Assembly (NCBI RefSeq): GCF_964212655.1
Contig: NZ_OZ156465.1
Span: forward strand, 1,240,001 to 1,304,000
Length of the DNA: 64,000 nt
Reading direction: 5' to 3'
From: Candidatus Thiodiazotropha sp. LNASS1
GTDB lineage: Bacteria > Pseudomonadota > Gammaproteobacteria > Chromatiales > Chromatiaceae
A program made the position numbers and the translations under genes. This document shows positions 1 to 8,074 of this stretch, one piece after another. The stretch's first letter is position 1, and each line of letters starts with the position of its first letter. Below the pieces are notes generated by a model that was not told where the DNA came from, searched no databases, and was given only the letters and a program-made list of their open reading frames with translations.

Positions 1-1
1 T

Positions 2-297
<296 letters not shown>

Positions 298-1104
298 GTG
301 GAGGCGATCGGTACAGGAGAGACAGCAAAAGGGTTAGGTTCCCGATTACGCGGTCAACAGCACACCAGTGAAACGGTGTGGCAAAATGTCTGTGCCGCCC
401 TTTCAGTGTGGTGTGCAGGATCCCCGAGTACAAAGGTTGATTTGCCCATTGGCGCCATCCCGGCGGCTCAACTCCTTGCTTGCCTTGGGGAGCGTTCTCC
501 GTTGAAAGAGTGGCAAGTACAAAGGGTGATTGAGAAAATCCGCAGTCTGATCCATTGGCCGCAGTCTTGTGAAGATCCAGCAGTACAGTACACGTGGATC
601 CTCATGAGCGTTGGCGAGTATGAATTCTCTTACCTTAACCAGTGCCCGGAACAGTATAAGGAACACGAAGATTACTGGCGGATGACAGTTCACACCATGA
701 TTCATGACACTGAAAATGGTGACGAGGCCGACCTTTCATTGGCCCTCGCCATCGACATGCTTTGGCCATGTCACTGGCGGTTTGTGGAGAATCTCCGAAT
801 TGTTCTTAACGCGATTGGCGGGAAGCTCAATCCAGAGAAGCCATTTGCAGCCTGTGGCAGGAACATAACCTTGTTACCGATTCGCCGCCGGATGGAGATT
901 ATTTCCAATACCCTAAAGGTCTTTTATAGTGCCGCGGATTCGGACCGTGAAGTGGATAGAGACTTACTGGCGCTGCTTGGTAAACCTACGGCAGTAAAGA
1001 AATGGCTTGCCGCCTCTCTGGACAAGACGATAAGGCTTCAACTGAACCCGCCGGCCGATCTTAGAGCGATTTCTGCCTTGTCCGGGCCTGAGTGGATAAA
1101 ATAA
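298..1104 (+). CDS. Unknown protein, probably 5'-truncated by the IS3 element
   Basis: An open frame of about 268 codons begins exactly at the IS junction; GTG at 298 is the first in-frame start outside the element, and a TTG at 286 lies inside it. No ribosome binding site precedes either. The natural start was therefore probably lost and this is the C-terminal part of a larger gene. The protein is soluble-looking, with several tryptophans and a basic C-terminal third (PIRRRMEIISNTLKVF), no membrane segments and no motif I recognise. Composition resembles other accessory genes. It could be an intact orphan expressed from an IS-derived promoter, but truncation is the simpler reading. Confidence 0.5.
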   Translation: MEAIGTGETAKGLGSRLRGQQHTSETVWQNVCAALSVWCAGSPSTKVDLPIGAIPAAQLLACLGERSPLKEWQVQRVIEKIRSLIHWPQSCEDPAVQYTWILMSVGEYEFSYLNQCPEQYKEHEDYWRMTVHTMIHDTENGDEADLSLALAIDMLWPCHWRFVENLRIVLNAIGGKLNPEKPFAACGRNITLLPIRRRMEIISNTLKVFYSAADSDREVDRDLLALLGKPTAVKKWLAASLDKTIRLQLNPPADLRAISALSGPEWIK

Positions 1105-1397
1105 AAAAAATCGGGTCAGAGAACAATATTCGCTAATATTAAACAAACTCTCCGATCCTATTTTCTCTTAATCTATAGCCTATCCCTGACCTCTTACACA
1201 TTAAATACCCTATCTCATGTAAGACAAATCGATTGAAAAAGTCCTTGAATAGCCTAATAGAGAATCTTTTTTTATGTCGACATCAGTGGATACACAGACG
1301 CACTTCAATGCGATGGCATATTTCATATTCCGTGCCCGTGTTTCGATCGCCAACCCGCGAGACAAATTGTGTTGATGTGCACCAATTTGCACAGGGC
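1105..1397. other. Non-coding gap between the unknown gene and the toxin-antitoxin pair
   Basis: This AT-rich stretch has no convincing coding frame. It contains AATATT-type inverted motifs near 1126-1140 and a run of A at 1103-1110, but no clear terminator hairpin with a T tract. Confidence 0.5.
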
Positions 1398-1667
1398 TTA
1401 GGCAACCTTTAGTTTTACATCACTGCCAATCGCAGCCAGCATATTTACAAGCGCATCAAGGCTAAATTTCGACAGTTTTCCGCGGAACAAATCAGAAACA
1501 CGGGGTTGAGTAATCCCAAGACGTTCAGCCGCTTCCTTCTGAGTCCACCCTTTAGCCTCAACTTTGCGTCTGATTTCATGAATCATGTCAGCGCGCAGAC
1601 GCATATTCAGAGCTTCTGCCGGGGTATCGGCTATTGCATCAAATGCACTTTCATATTTCTTAGCCAT
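1398..1667 (-). CDS. XRE-family antitoxin (HigA-like)
   Basis: This 89-residue protein has a Cro/C1-type helix-turn-helix at about residues 41-62 (TQKEAAERLGITQPRVSDL) followed by a short dimerisation tail (FSLDALVNMLAAIGSDVKLKV). Such proteins bind the operator of their own operon and neutralise a RelE/HigB-type RNase. The gene overlaps the end of the toxin gene by 8 bp on the same strand, giving the toxin-first order typical of HigBA modules. Translation coupling through the overlap is likely. The N-terminal MAKKYESAFDAIAD stretch matches the usual start of this antitoxin subfamily, so the start is secure. Confidence 0.85.
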   Translation of the reverse strand: MAKKYESAFDAIADTPAEALNMRLRADMIHEIRRKVEAKGWTQKEAAERLGITQPRVSDLFRGKLSKFSLDALVNMLAAIGSDVKLKVA

Positions 1668-1872
1668 GATTATCTTTAAGCTTCTTTAATCGTTTTTTTG
1701 CGAGATCAATATCTGCTTTACGAGTCTTTTGCGTTTTTTTCTGGAAAGCATGTAGTACGTGAATCGCATCTTCCAGTTTGGCGATATAAATTACTCGATA
1801 AGCACCTGTAGTTTCTTTTACTCGAATCTCCTTAACACCTTTGCCAATGGAAGCCATTGGCTTCCTTTCCAT
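1660..1872 (-). CDS. RelE/HigB-type toxin (phage Gp49-like), short form
   Basis: Seventy residues contain the C-terminal core of the Gp49/DUF891 family: KPMASIGKGVKEIRVKE, then YRVIYIAK, VLHAFQKKTQKT and a basic tail. The family is normally about 110-120 residues, and the part before the KPM motif is missing here. The ATG at 1872 is followed directly by the core. Upstream DNA is very AT-rich, with TATA-like stretches that could be a promoter and an inverted GTATAT/ATATAC pair (1881-1886, 1900-1905) that could be an operator. Known members cleave mRNA at the ribosome. Either the 5' end was lost near the IS110 insertion or this is a natural short variant; activity is uncertain. Confidence 0.75.
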   Translation of the reverse strand: MERKPMASIGKGVKEIRVKETTGAYRVIYIAKLEDAIHVLHAFQKKTQKTRKADIDLAKKRLKKLKDNHG

Positions 1873-1989
1873 GATCGAAAGTATATCAGATTTTATATAA
1901 TATACAAATTTTTATATATTCACCGTCCTACCTGGAATGGTGTGTCTTTGGCCCTGAGTTTGGTAGTCTTTCCATTTCTCCCATTCCTT

Positions 1990-2170
1990 TTACGGTGCGG
2001 CAAGCCGCACCCTTGTATCTCTTCTGATGAATTGTTTAGCTAGCAATTCATCACACGGTGATAAGACCTGCACCGCACCCTGAGACCACGAGTCTGTTTT
2101 GTAGATACAGGCTATCACCGATTCTCTATAAACTGAATGGTATCGGAGTCCCTCCGGCATTACGGAGAGA
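1990..2170 (+). ncRNA. Candidate IS110 bridge RNA
   Basis: The left arm carries successive hairpins. GGTGCGG/CCGCACC has a 4-nt loop (1994-2011). GATGAATTG/CAATTCATC has a 9-nt loop (2026-2052). CGGTGATA/TATCACCG (2056-2063 with 2113-2120) encloses a 49-nt partly paired internal loop. CTCCG/CGGAG lies at 2152-2167. IS110-family recombinases are known to use an RNA from this arm, with two internal loops that pair with target and donor DNA. The large loop at 2064-2112 would be the natural guide loop. Assignment of target and donor strands is not possible by eye. Confidence 0.5.
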
Positions 2171-2198
2171 GGCTGCATGAACAAGGTGAGTGAAGAGA

Positions 2199-3185
2199 AT
2201 GAAAGCGATAATTGGCATTGATGTGAGTAAAAATAAGCTGGATTGTCTGTGGTTACGCAGTATCGAACCACGCAAGGTCAAGTCGAAGGTCTTTCCTAAT
2301 ACACCAGCCGGCCATGACCACCTACTCGATTGGTCACAAAAACAGACTGGTCAGCCACTGAGTGGGTTACGCTTTGTCATGGAGGCGACTGGCATCTACC
2401 ACGAGCGTCTAGCCTACGGTCTGCATGAGCAAGGTGGTGAAGTCGCGGTGCTTAACCCGGCCCAGGTGAGAGATTACGCCAAGGGTATCGCGGTGCACAC
2501 CAAGACCGACAGAAAGGACTCGCTGGTGTTAGCCTTGTATGGCGCCAAAGAACCCCTGCATCTGTGGAGACCGGAACCGGCAGAGATACGTAAACTCAAA
2601 GAGTTACTGTCACGGCTGGAGGCATTGCAAGGCGATATCCAGCGTGAACGCAACCGCCTGGAGAAGGCCTTGTCAGGGATCAGTCATCTAGAGGTTGGGC
2701 ACTCCATCTCGACCGTGCTCAAAGGCCTGGAGCAAGAACAAAAGCGTCTGGAAGCGATGATCGATGAGCATATCGACACCCACCCCCAGCTGAAAAACGA
2801 CCAGCAGCTGCTAGAAAGTATCCCAGGCATTGGCCGGACCCTCAGTCGAATCATGATGAGTGTCTACTGTGCCCGGGATTTTGAGCATGCTAGTCAAATG
2901 GCCGCCTATCTGGGAGTGGTGCCCATCGAGCATCAATCCGGATCCAGCATCAACAAGCGACCACGACTGTCGAAAGCAGGCAGCGCGAGGATCAGGGCCA
3001 AACTCTACATGCCTGCTATCGTGGCCAGTCTACACAACCCGACGGCCAAGGCCTTATACGAGCGGTTGCTCGCGAGAGGAAAATGCAAAATGTCCGCATT
3101 AGGAGCCGTTATGCGCAAATTAGTACATCTGTGCTTTGGGGTACTCAAGCACCAGCAAGATTACTCCCCACAAGCCGCTTTATAG
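2199..3185 (+). CDS. IS110-family transposase/recombinase
   Basis: The protein is about 328 residues. The N-terminal DEDD/RuvC-like domain begins MKAIIGIDVSKNKLD and carries further acidic residues in VMEATGIYHE and HTKTDRKD. A coiled-coil linker (about 130-195) leads to the C-terminal Transposase_20 domain (SIPGIGRTLS, AYLGVVPIEHQSGSS, RLSKAGSARIRAKLYM), which holds the conserved serine. These enzymes recombine donor and target guided by a bridge RNA. A GTG at 2190 is an alternative start, but the ATG at 2199 gives the family's usual N-terminus. The frame is full length with no stops, so the element may be active. Confidence 0.92.
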   Translation: MKAIIGIDVSKNKLDCLWLRSIEPRKVKSKVFPNTPAGHDHLLDWSQKQTGQPLSGLRFVMEATGIYHERLAYGLHEQGGEVAVLNPAQVRDYAKGIAVHTKTDRKDSLVLALYGAKEPLHLWRPEPAEIRKLKELLSRLEALQGDIQRERNRLEKALSGISHLEVGHSISTVLKGLEQEQKRLEAMIDEHIDTHPQLKNDQQLLESIPGIGRTLSRIMMSVYCARDFEHASQMAAYLGVVPIEHQSGSSINKRPRLSKAGSARIRAKLYMPAIVASLHNPTAKALYERLLARGKCKMSALGAVMRKLVHLCFGVLKHQQDYSPQAAL

Positions 3186-3215
3186 CTACTTGTGGGAGTA
3201 AGGGAGAGATGGTAT

Positions 3216-3998
3216 CTACTGTGTCTGACTCAATTTGTGGTTTGAGGGCTTGTGTCGCATCAGCCAACTGCCGATGAGCGACACCATCGCCAGGGTGTAG
3301 ACGATCATCGCCCCGGCCGGCATATCGAGTAGCGCGGCCATAACCAAACCCAAAGCGTAACCCGCTGCCGCGACAGCGTAACCGATCAGATCGGCGCCCG
3401 ATTCCCGCTGCCTTACTGCCAGTGCGGGAAGAATGAGTGTGGCGAAAACCAGAAAAACACCCACCAGTTGCACTGAGGCGGTGATCGCGACCGCGAACAA
3501 CAGGTAGAAAAGCAGCAAGGAGCGATGTCGTAAGGGAGAGAACCAAATTACGAGTAATACACTATAGAGCAGCGCCACTGGAATGATCTGCTGGTAATTC
3601 ACCCAAAGTATCTGGCCGACCAAAAGCTCCCTCAAGTGTTCCCCGCCATGGGGATTGGCCGCCAACAGCAGCACGCTGCCGCTGGAGGCGAGGATGAAGA
3701 GGCAACCGATCAACGCCTCCTGAATCTCGGGCCAGCGACGCTCGGTGAGGTTGAGCAGCAAGGCCGCACATACTGCAGCCCCGACGGCGACAAGCTGCAC
3801 CTGCCACCCGCCGGGCTCCCAATGCAGCGTGTGGGCCACCACGATCCCCATACCAGCCGTCTGCGCCACCGCCAGATCGAGAAAGATGATCCCCCGTTTC
3901 AGCACCTGTCGTCCCAGGGGAACGTGGGTGGAAGCCACCAGCAGGCCGGCCAGGAAGGCCGGCCCCAGGATATCGATATCGAGCCCGTCCCAGCTCAT
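3216..3998 (-). CDS. Zinc ABC transporter permease (ZnuB-like), leftward operon
   Basis: This 260-residue membrane protein of the ABC-3 family (ZnuB/AztB/TroC type) has about seven to eight hydrophobic segments and the family stretch near residue 33 (KRGIIFLDLAVAQTAGMGI). It would form the channel for a periplasmic zinc-binding protein. The start overlaps the upstream binding-protein stop by 4 bp (ATGA), so the two are coupled. No ATPase gene follows; IS110 begins within about 30 bp of the stop. The last dozen residues are polar and could be partly altered by the insertion. Manganese or iron is possible, but the neighbouring Zur box and zinc genes favour zinc. Confidence 0.88.
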   Translation of the reverse strand: MSWDGLDIDILGPAFLAGLLVASTHVPLGRQVLKRGIIFLDLAVAQTAGMGIVVAHTLHWEPGGWQVQLVAVGAAVCAALLLNLTERRWPEIQEALIGCLFILASSGSVLLLAANPHGGEHLRELLVGQILWVNYQQIIPVALLYSVLLVIWFSPLRHRSLLLFYLLFAVAITASVQLVGVFLVFATLILPALAVRQRESGADLIGYAVAAAGYALGLVMAALLDMPAGAMIVYTLAMVSLIGSWLMRHKPSNHKLSQTQ

Positions 3999-4903
3999 GG
4001 CACAGTCTCAAGCAGACGCTGCAAGGTCTCGTCGAACAGGGTGAACAGATCGACCACGTTCTCGGCGCCGCCCACGGTATAGGGGAGTTCGACAGCCGGT
4101 ATGCCGGTGAGCTGTGATAAACGCCGGGCTGCCTTCGGGCTTTGGTAATGGGTGTGAATAATGGCGAGTGGCGGCTCGGCCAGCAGCGCTTTTTTCAGTT
4201 TCGCAAGATGGCCCGAAGATGCCGGTAAGCCGGGTTTCGGTTCCAGCGATCCCGCTCTTACGATACCCAGCCAGTCGAAGAGATATTCCCAATCCTGATG
4301 GTGAACCACCAGGCGCTTGCCCCGCAGAGGCTGTGCGCGTTCTTGCCACCGCATCGTCGCCTCATCCCAGCGCAGGATAAAACTCGCCAGCCGTTCACGA
4401 TAGTGCTCGGCATTCGATGAATCGAGACTTGCCAGGCGTTCACCCAAGGCCGTTGCGATCGTCTTCAACCTGCGCGGATCCAGGTGGACATGGGGATTGC
4501 CGGATGCATGGACATCGCCCATCGAACGGTCGATCCTGTCGGGAATCCCCAGGCGCTCGACCTGATCCGCCGCTGCGAAATAACCCGCCTGACCCGGCAT
4601 GACCTTGCGATTGCCGGCCTGGCGCTGCAGCATCGGCAACCAACCGATCTCCAATTCCGCACCGCTGCAGACCAGCAGGTCGGCACGCCGTACCTTGGCG
4701 ATCAAACTGGGTCTCGCTTCGATACGATGGGGATCCTGATGGGCGGTGGTTGCGGAAACCACCGCCACCCGGTCGCCACCCAAAGCCCGGGTAAGGGACG
4801 CCCATTCCGGTTCACAGGCGAAAACGCTCAGGGCCGCCGCGGATGACTCCGCGATGCCCATGACCAATATCAAAAGCAGAAAGCGACGATAGTAGTGCAT
4901 CAT
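3995..4903 (-). CDS. Periplasmic zinc-binding protein (ZnuA/AztC-like)
   Basis: This is a 302-residue cluster A-I metal-binding protein with an N-terminal signal peptide (hydrophobic residues about 8-25). Candidate zinc ligands include the histidine in TTAHQDPHRIE, the motif GNPHVHLDP, the HHQDWEY stretch and an acidic residue near the C-terminus. It lacks the long histidine-rich loop of classical ZnuA, which makes it closer to AztC/PsaA-type proteins. ATG at 4903 is preferred because AGGAG lies about seven bases upstream. It starts 10 bp after the porin-like gene and overlaps the permease by 4 bp, so the three form an operon. Confidence 0.85.
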   Translation of the reverse strand: MMHYYRRFLLLILVMGIAESSAAALSVFACEPEWASLTRALGGDRVAVVSATTAHQDPHRIEARPSLIAKVRRADLLVCSGAELEIGWLPMLQRQAGNRKVMPGQAGYFAAADQVERLGIPDRIDRSMGDVHASGNPHVHLDPRRLKTIATALGERLASLDSSNAEHYRERLASFILRWDEATMRWQERAQPLRGKRLVVHHQDWEYLFDWLGIVRAGSLEPKPGLPASSGHLAKLKKALLAEPPLAIIHTHYQSPKAARRLSQLTGIPAVELPYTVGGAENVVDLFTLFDETLQRLLETVP

Positions 4904-4913
4904 GTCAGGACTC

Positions 4914-6116
4914 CTAAAAACGGTGCGCCCCATGGGGTCCGAGGCTCATCACAAACTGCAGCATCAGGATGTCGTCGGAGTCCTCATAGGAGTCGTCCCT
5001 GGCGTACTGCAACCTGAGCCTGCTGAACTCGCTGTGGGAGTAGTCGCCCATCAGGGTTATGCGTTCGGGTTTGTGGCCCTCATTGTCAAGTCCCGCTTCA
5101 GCCAGGACCTCCTCGTCAGACCCCTTGTTGTCCGATTCGAGCCGATCGTAACGCAAGCCCACGCGCCAACGGGGCATGAACTGGTAGATCCCCTGCAGAT
5201 ACCACCCTTCCTGTTCCCCATCGTAGGTGGTCGATTCCGGTGAATCCGATCCATCGTCCATGATGACATCGCCATCCTCGTCACGCATGAAATACTCGCC
5301 TTGAAGTTTGAAATTGCGTTGACTGGCATTCCCCAAGGGGGCCCATTTCCAAACAAAATCGATGCCTGTGACCTCGCTGTCTCCGCTGTAGGTGGGCACC
5401 TCTTCCGCTTCGCCCTCGTGGTGGTGACCACCGGACGTCCGGTCTTCCACCTCGGCCCGCCAATGGGAGAGGCCAAGTTGCCAGGCATGACTCTCCCCGA
5501 TGTCACCGCCGATCTTGGCGAAGAGAGTGCCGGCCCCCTTGCCATCATTGCTCGCACCGCCCGCGGGGAAACGTTCACCACGCAGCAACTCGCCACCGAG
5601 TTGCAGATAGATATCGGTCGGGGCCACCCAACTGACTTGAATACCATCATCGATAAGCTGTTCACCAAACAGACCCCGGTAGATCAGCGGTGCGTCCACA
5701 AAATCCCAGGCATGTCCATGCTGTTGATTCAGATAGCCGATCGCTGAAAAGAAGCGGCCGGCCTTGATATTCACGCCGTTGCCCAGGGCCGCTGTCTCAA
5801 TGAACGCCTCTTCCAGTTCCACCTCTGTGTCACCTTCATGATCGGCAATCGCAGCGGTTAATTTGCCGTAGAACAGATCATCCACATTGGCGCTGATGGC
5901 AAGCTCGTTATGGCCAAGGTGGAATCCCTCTTCCCCGCGGCCAGCTTCACCACCCAGCATAAAACCGGGCAGCTCATAGTCGGATTCATTATCGAAAGCA
6001 CCGAAACGCCCATCCAGGATCAGGCTGATTTCGGGATTGAATGGATTCTCTTCCGCTATCGCGGTGGAAGCGATTGCCAGCGATAGCGCTGACACGATTG
6101 AAATTCGTAAAGGCAT
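4914..6116 (-). CDS. Outer-membrane porin-like protein of the zinc operon
   Basis: A 400-residue secreted protein begins with a signal peptide (MPLRISIVSALSLAIASTAIA) and continues with alternating amphipathic strands typical of an outer-membrane beta barrel. It ends in phenylalanine (GAHRF), as expected for barrel assembly. A histidine/acid-rich loop near residue 245 (SGGHHHEGEAEE) could bind metal. Its place between a zinc-chaperone-like gene and a zinc-binding protein suggests zinc passage across the outer membrane. That role is inferred; I cannot assign it to a characterised porin family. GGAG precedes the ATG by about nine bases. The leader (6130-6161) holds alternative GTGTGT/ACACAC pairings. 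Confidence 0.7.
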   Translation of the reverse strand: MPLRISIVSALSLAIASTAIAEENPFNPEISLILDGRFGAFDNESDYELPGFMLGGEAGRGEEGFHLGHNELAISANVDDLFYGKLTAAIADHEGDTEVELEEAFIETAALGNGVNIKAGRFFSAIGYLNQQHGHAWDFVDAPLIYRGLFGEQLIDDGIQVSWVAPTDIYLQLGGELLRGERFPAGGASNDGKGAGTLFAKIGGDIGESHAWQLGLSHWRAEVEDRTSGGHHHEGEAEEVPTYSGDSEVTGIDFVWKWAPLGNASQRNFKLQGEYFMRDEDGDVIMDDGSDSPESTTYDGEQEGWYLQGIYQFMPRWRVGLRYDRLESDNKGSDEEVLAEAGLDNEGHKPERITLMGDYSHSEFSRLRLQYARDDSYEDSDDILMLQFVMSLGPHGAHRF

Positions 6117-6194
6117 GACGGTTCTCCAACACACACTGGTGTGTGCTGCTTATGCACACACATAGAAAACATGAGTATATTTTGAGTTTCTTGA

Positions 6195-6509
6195 TCAGAA
6201 GTAGAGTGGTGGAGCCCTGCTGTGATAGGGATTTGCCTTCAGCCCTATATGATCCGAGCCGGTCAGGCTTGGCGTAAGGATATAGGTGGGATTCTGGATA
6301 CTGTACCCCTCTGAACCGGTCGCCGCATGCTCCTGAGCATACCCGACCAGGCAGAGTTCACAGATCTCATCATGATTCAGGTCGTGCTGGTGGTATAAAT
6401 GGTCCAACCACCCGGCCTGAGCTATCAGGAAACTGAGCGCAAATACGCCTCGCAGGAGGCGAGTCAAATCACCCACGGATTTCCCATACCTGATCGTGAC
6501 TATTGGCAT
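6195..6509 (-). CDS. Small secreted His/Cys protein, putative zinc-uptake chaperone
   Basis: The 104-residue protein has an N-terminal hydrophobic segment (LLRGVFALSFLIAQAGWL), then a metal-binding-looking stretch (HLYHQHDLNHDEICELC), and ends SRAPPLYF. Histidines followed by CxxC plus a C-terminal SRAPP are features I associate with small proteins annotated as zinc chaperones of ABC zinc uptake systems. It is the first gene of the leftward zinc operon, 43 bp from the Zur box, so repression by zinc-loaded Zur is expected. Signal-peptide cleavage near residue 34 would leave the His/Cys part in the periplasm. Function is inferred from family resemblance and position. Confidence 0.6.
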   Translation of the reverse strand: MPIVTIRYGKSVGDLTRLLRGVFALSFLIAQAGWLDHLYHQHDLNHDEICELCLVGYAQEHAATGSEGYSIQNPTYILTPSLTGSDHIGLKANPYHSRAPPLYF

Positions 6510-6551
6510 TCATGGGTCGGCATAAGCGCCTGTCTTGATGTCTATTCATGT

Positions 6552-6566
6552 TGTTATAATATAACA
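6552..6566. promoter_or_regulatory. Zur box between the divergent zinc operons
   Basis: TGTTATAATATAACA is a perfect 7-1-7 palindrome matching the core of the proteobacterial Zur operator. It lies 43 bp upstream of the leftward start (6509) and 55 bp upstream of the rightward znuA start (6621). One operator could therefore control both operons, including zur itself. Confidence 0.88.
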
Positions 6567-6620
6567 TAACATTATTGACAACTCCCCGATGCATAATAAG
6601 CAACCTGCTATCGAAATAAT

Positions 6621-7574
6621 ATGACGCCCTTGAGACATTACTTTAGTCTAATTATGGTGCTCTGCAGCCTGGTGGGTAATGCCCATGGAGCACTGAACGT
6701 AGTGGTCAGTCTGAAACCGGTGCATTCACTGTTAGCAAGCCTGATGCAAGATGTGGCGGAGCCGCGGCTTCTGCTGGACGATAGTCAGTCACCACACGAC
6801 ATGAGTCTCAAGCCCTCCCAGATCAGGATGCTTAACGAGGCGGATTTGATCGTCTGGGTCGGGACCTCACTGGAGCCTGCCCTCTCCCACCTTTTACAGC
6901 GGCAATCCTTCGAGGCGCCAATTCTCAGTTTACTCGAAACCCCCGATCTTCATCTATTGCCGATTCGAAACCGGCGCGAGTGGCGTTCTCATGGGCATTC
7001 GCACGACCTCAACGACAGTCACCCGGATCAAGCCGTGATTTCAGCCATGCTTGACAATCACATCTGGCTGTCACCGGATAATGCGGCAGCGATGGTTCGC
7101 CACCTGACCCAAAAGCTGATCGAACTGGATGAAGTCCATAGTGCAATATTCCGGAAAAACAGCCGCAATCTGTTGAACCGGCTGCATACTTTCGACAATG
7201 CACTTCGCAGTCAACTGAAACCGGTCGCGAACACGCCCTACGTCGTCTTCCACGATGCCTATCAATATTTCGAAGCGCACTATGGCATGCATACCGTTGG
7301 TACGGTAAACATAACCCCGGATCAATTGTCCGGTGCACGGCATATTCATCGGTTGAGACAGACAATCGAACAGAGAGGAGCCCGCTGTCTCTTCACCGAA
7401 CCTCAGTTCGAGCCCAAGCTTGCACATACCCTGGTGGAGGGCCTTGCAGTGAAGATCGGAGAATTGGATCCACTGGGCGAACAGCTGCCTCCAGGGCCCG
7501 ATTGCTACTTCTCATTGATGCGGGGGCTTGCAGACAATCTGCTCAACTGCCTGTCCGGAGAGTTACCTAAATGA
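6621..7574 (+). CDS. znuA: High-affinity zinc-binding periplasmic protein ZnuA
   Basis: A 317-residue cluster A-I binding protein with a signal peptide (hydrophobic residues about 7-24). It has the ZnuA start (VVSLKPVHSL) with a first histidine ligand. A charged histidine-rich loop (HGHSHDLNDSHPD, about residues 128-140), further ligands in NHIWLSP and VFHDAYQYFE, and a C-terminal acidic ligand complete the set. The His-rich loop is typical of true ZnuA and is thought to capture or sense zinc. It heads the rightward operon under the Zur box. Its stop overlaps the zur start by 4 bp. No strong Shine-Dalgarno is visible; the start is chosen for the signal peptide. Confidence 0.92.
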   Translation: MTPLRHYFSLIMVLCSLVGNAHGALNVVVSLKPVHSLLASLMQDVAEPRLLLDDSQSPHDMSLKPSQIRMLNEADLIVWVGTSLEPALSHLLQRQSFEAPILSLLETPDLHLLPIRNRREWRSHGHSHDLNDSHPDQAVISAMLDNHIWLSPDNAAAMVRHLTQKLIELDEVHSAIFRKNSRNLLNRLHTFDNALRSQLKPVANTPYVVFHDAYQYFEAHYGMHTVGTVNITPDQLSGARHIHRLRQTIEQRGARCLFTEPQFEPKLAHTLVEGLAVKIGELDPLGEQLPPGPDCYFSLMRGLADNLLNCLSGELPK

Positions 7575-8074
7575 GCTTATCGAAGCAACATCAACAGTTC
7601 CCCACAGCCGATCACGATCACCAGCACTGTGTGGAGCGTGCCCTGCATGAGGCGGAAAACTATTGTCGCAAGAGAGGGGTCCGTCTGACCAAACTGCGCC
7701 ACAGGGTCCTGGAGCTGATCTGGGCCAATCATCGTCCGGTGGGCGCCTATGATCTCTTGCAACATTTGACTTTGGACGGACACAAGGCGGCACCTCCCAC
7801 GGTCTACCGCTCGCTCGACTTCCTCCTCGAACACGGACTCATTCACCGTATCAACTCGTTGAATGCCTTTGTCGGCTGCGACCATCCGGGGCCTGACCAT
7901 AGCGCGCAGTTTTTTATCTGTCACAGATGCGGTCAGGCTGCCGAACTGGACGATACCAAGATCGAATCCGCCATAGCCGATCATGCCAAAAGAATCGGCT
8001 TCAGCATCGAGCGAAGGAGCATTGAGATCACGGGTATCTGTGTACATTGCAAGGGTGAGCATCGCAATGCATAG
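7571..8074 (+). CDS. zur: Zinc uptake regulator Zur (Fur family)
   Basis: The 167-residue Fur-family repressor has a winged-helix domain (about residues 30-95, [20 protein letters not shown]) and a dimerisation domain with two CxxC pairs (CHRC near 116, CVHC near 158) that hold structural zinc. Regulatory histidines and acids include [10 protein letters not shown]. With zinc bound it represses uptake genes, and the palindrome at 6552-6566 is its expected operator. The gene sits inside the znu operon, overlapping znuA by 4 bp and znuC by 8 bp, so it should be autoregulated. The N-terminal His/Gln-rich extension (HDHQH) is somewhat unusual. Zur is preferred over Fur because of the context. Confidence 0.93.
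   Translation: MSLSKQHQQFPTADHDHQHCVERALHEAENYCRKRGVRLTKLRHRVLELIWANHRPVGAYDLLQHLTLDGHKAAPPTVYRSLDFLLEHGLIHRINSLNAFVGCDHPGPDHSAQFFICHRCGQAAELDDTKIESAIADHAKRIGFSIERRSIEITGICVHCKGEHRNA

Larger units (their letters stand above)
1930..3215 (+). mobile_element. IS110-family insertion sequence
   Basis: The element consists of a long structured non-coding left arm (about 1930-2190), one DEDD transposase gene and a very short right arm. A long 5' non-coding arm is the layout of the IS110 subgroup rather than IS1111. IS110 elements lack obvious terminal inverted repeats, so both ends given here are estimates. The left end lies between the toxin gene and 1990. The right end lies between the transposase stop and the end of the zinc permease gene near 3216. 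Confidence 0.65.
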
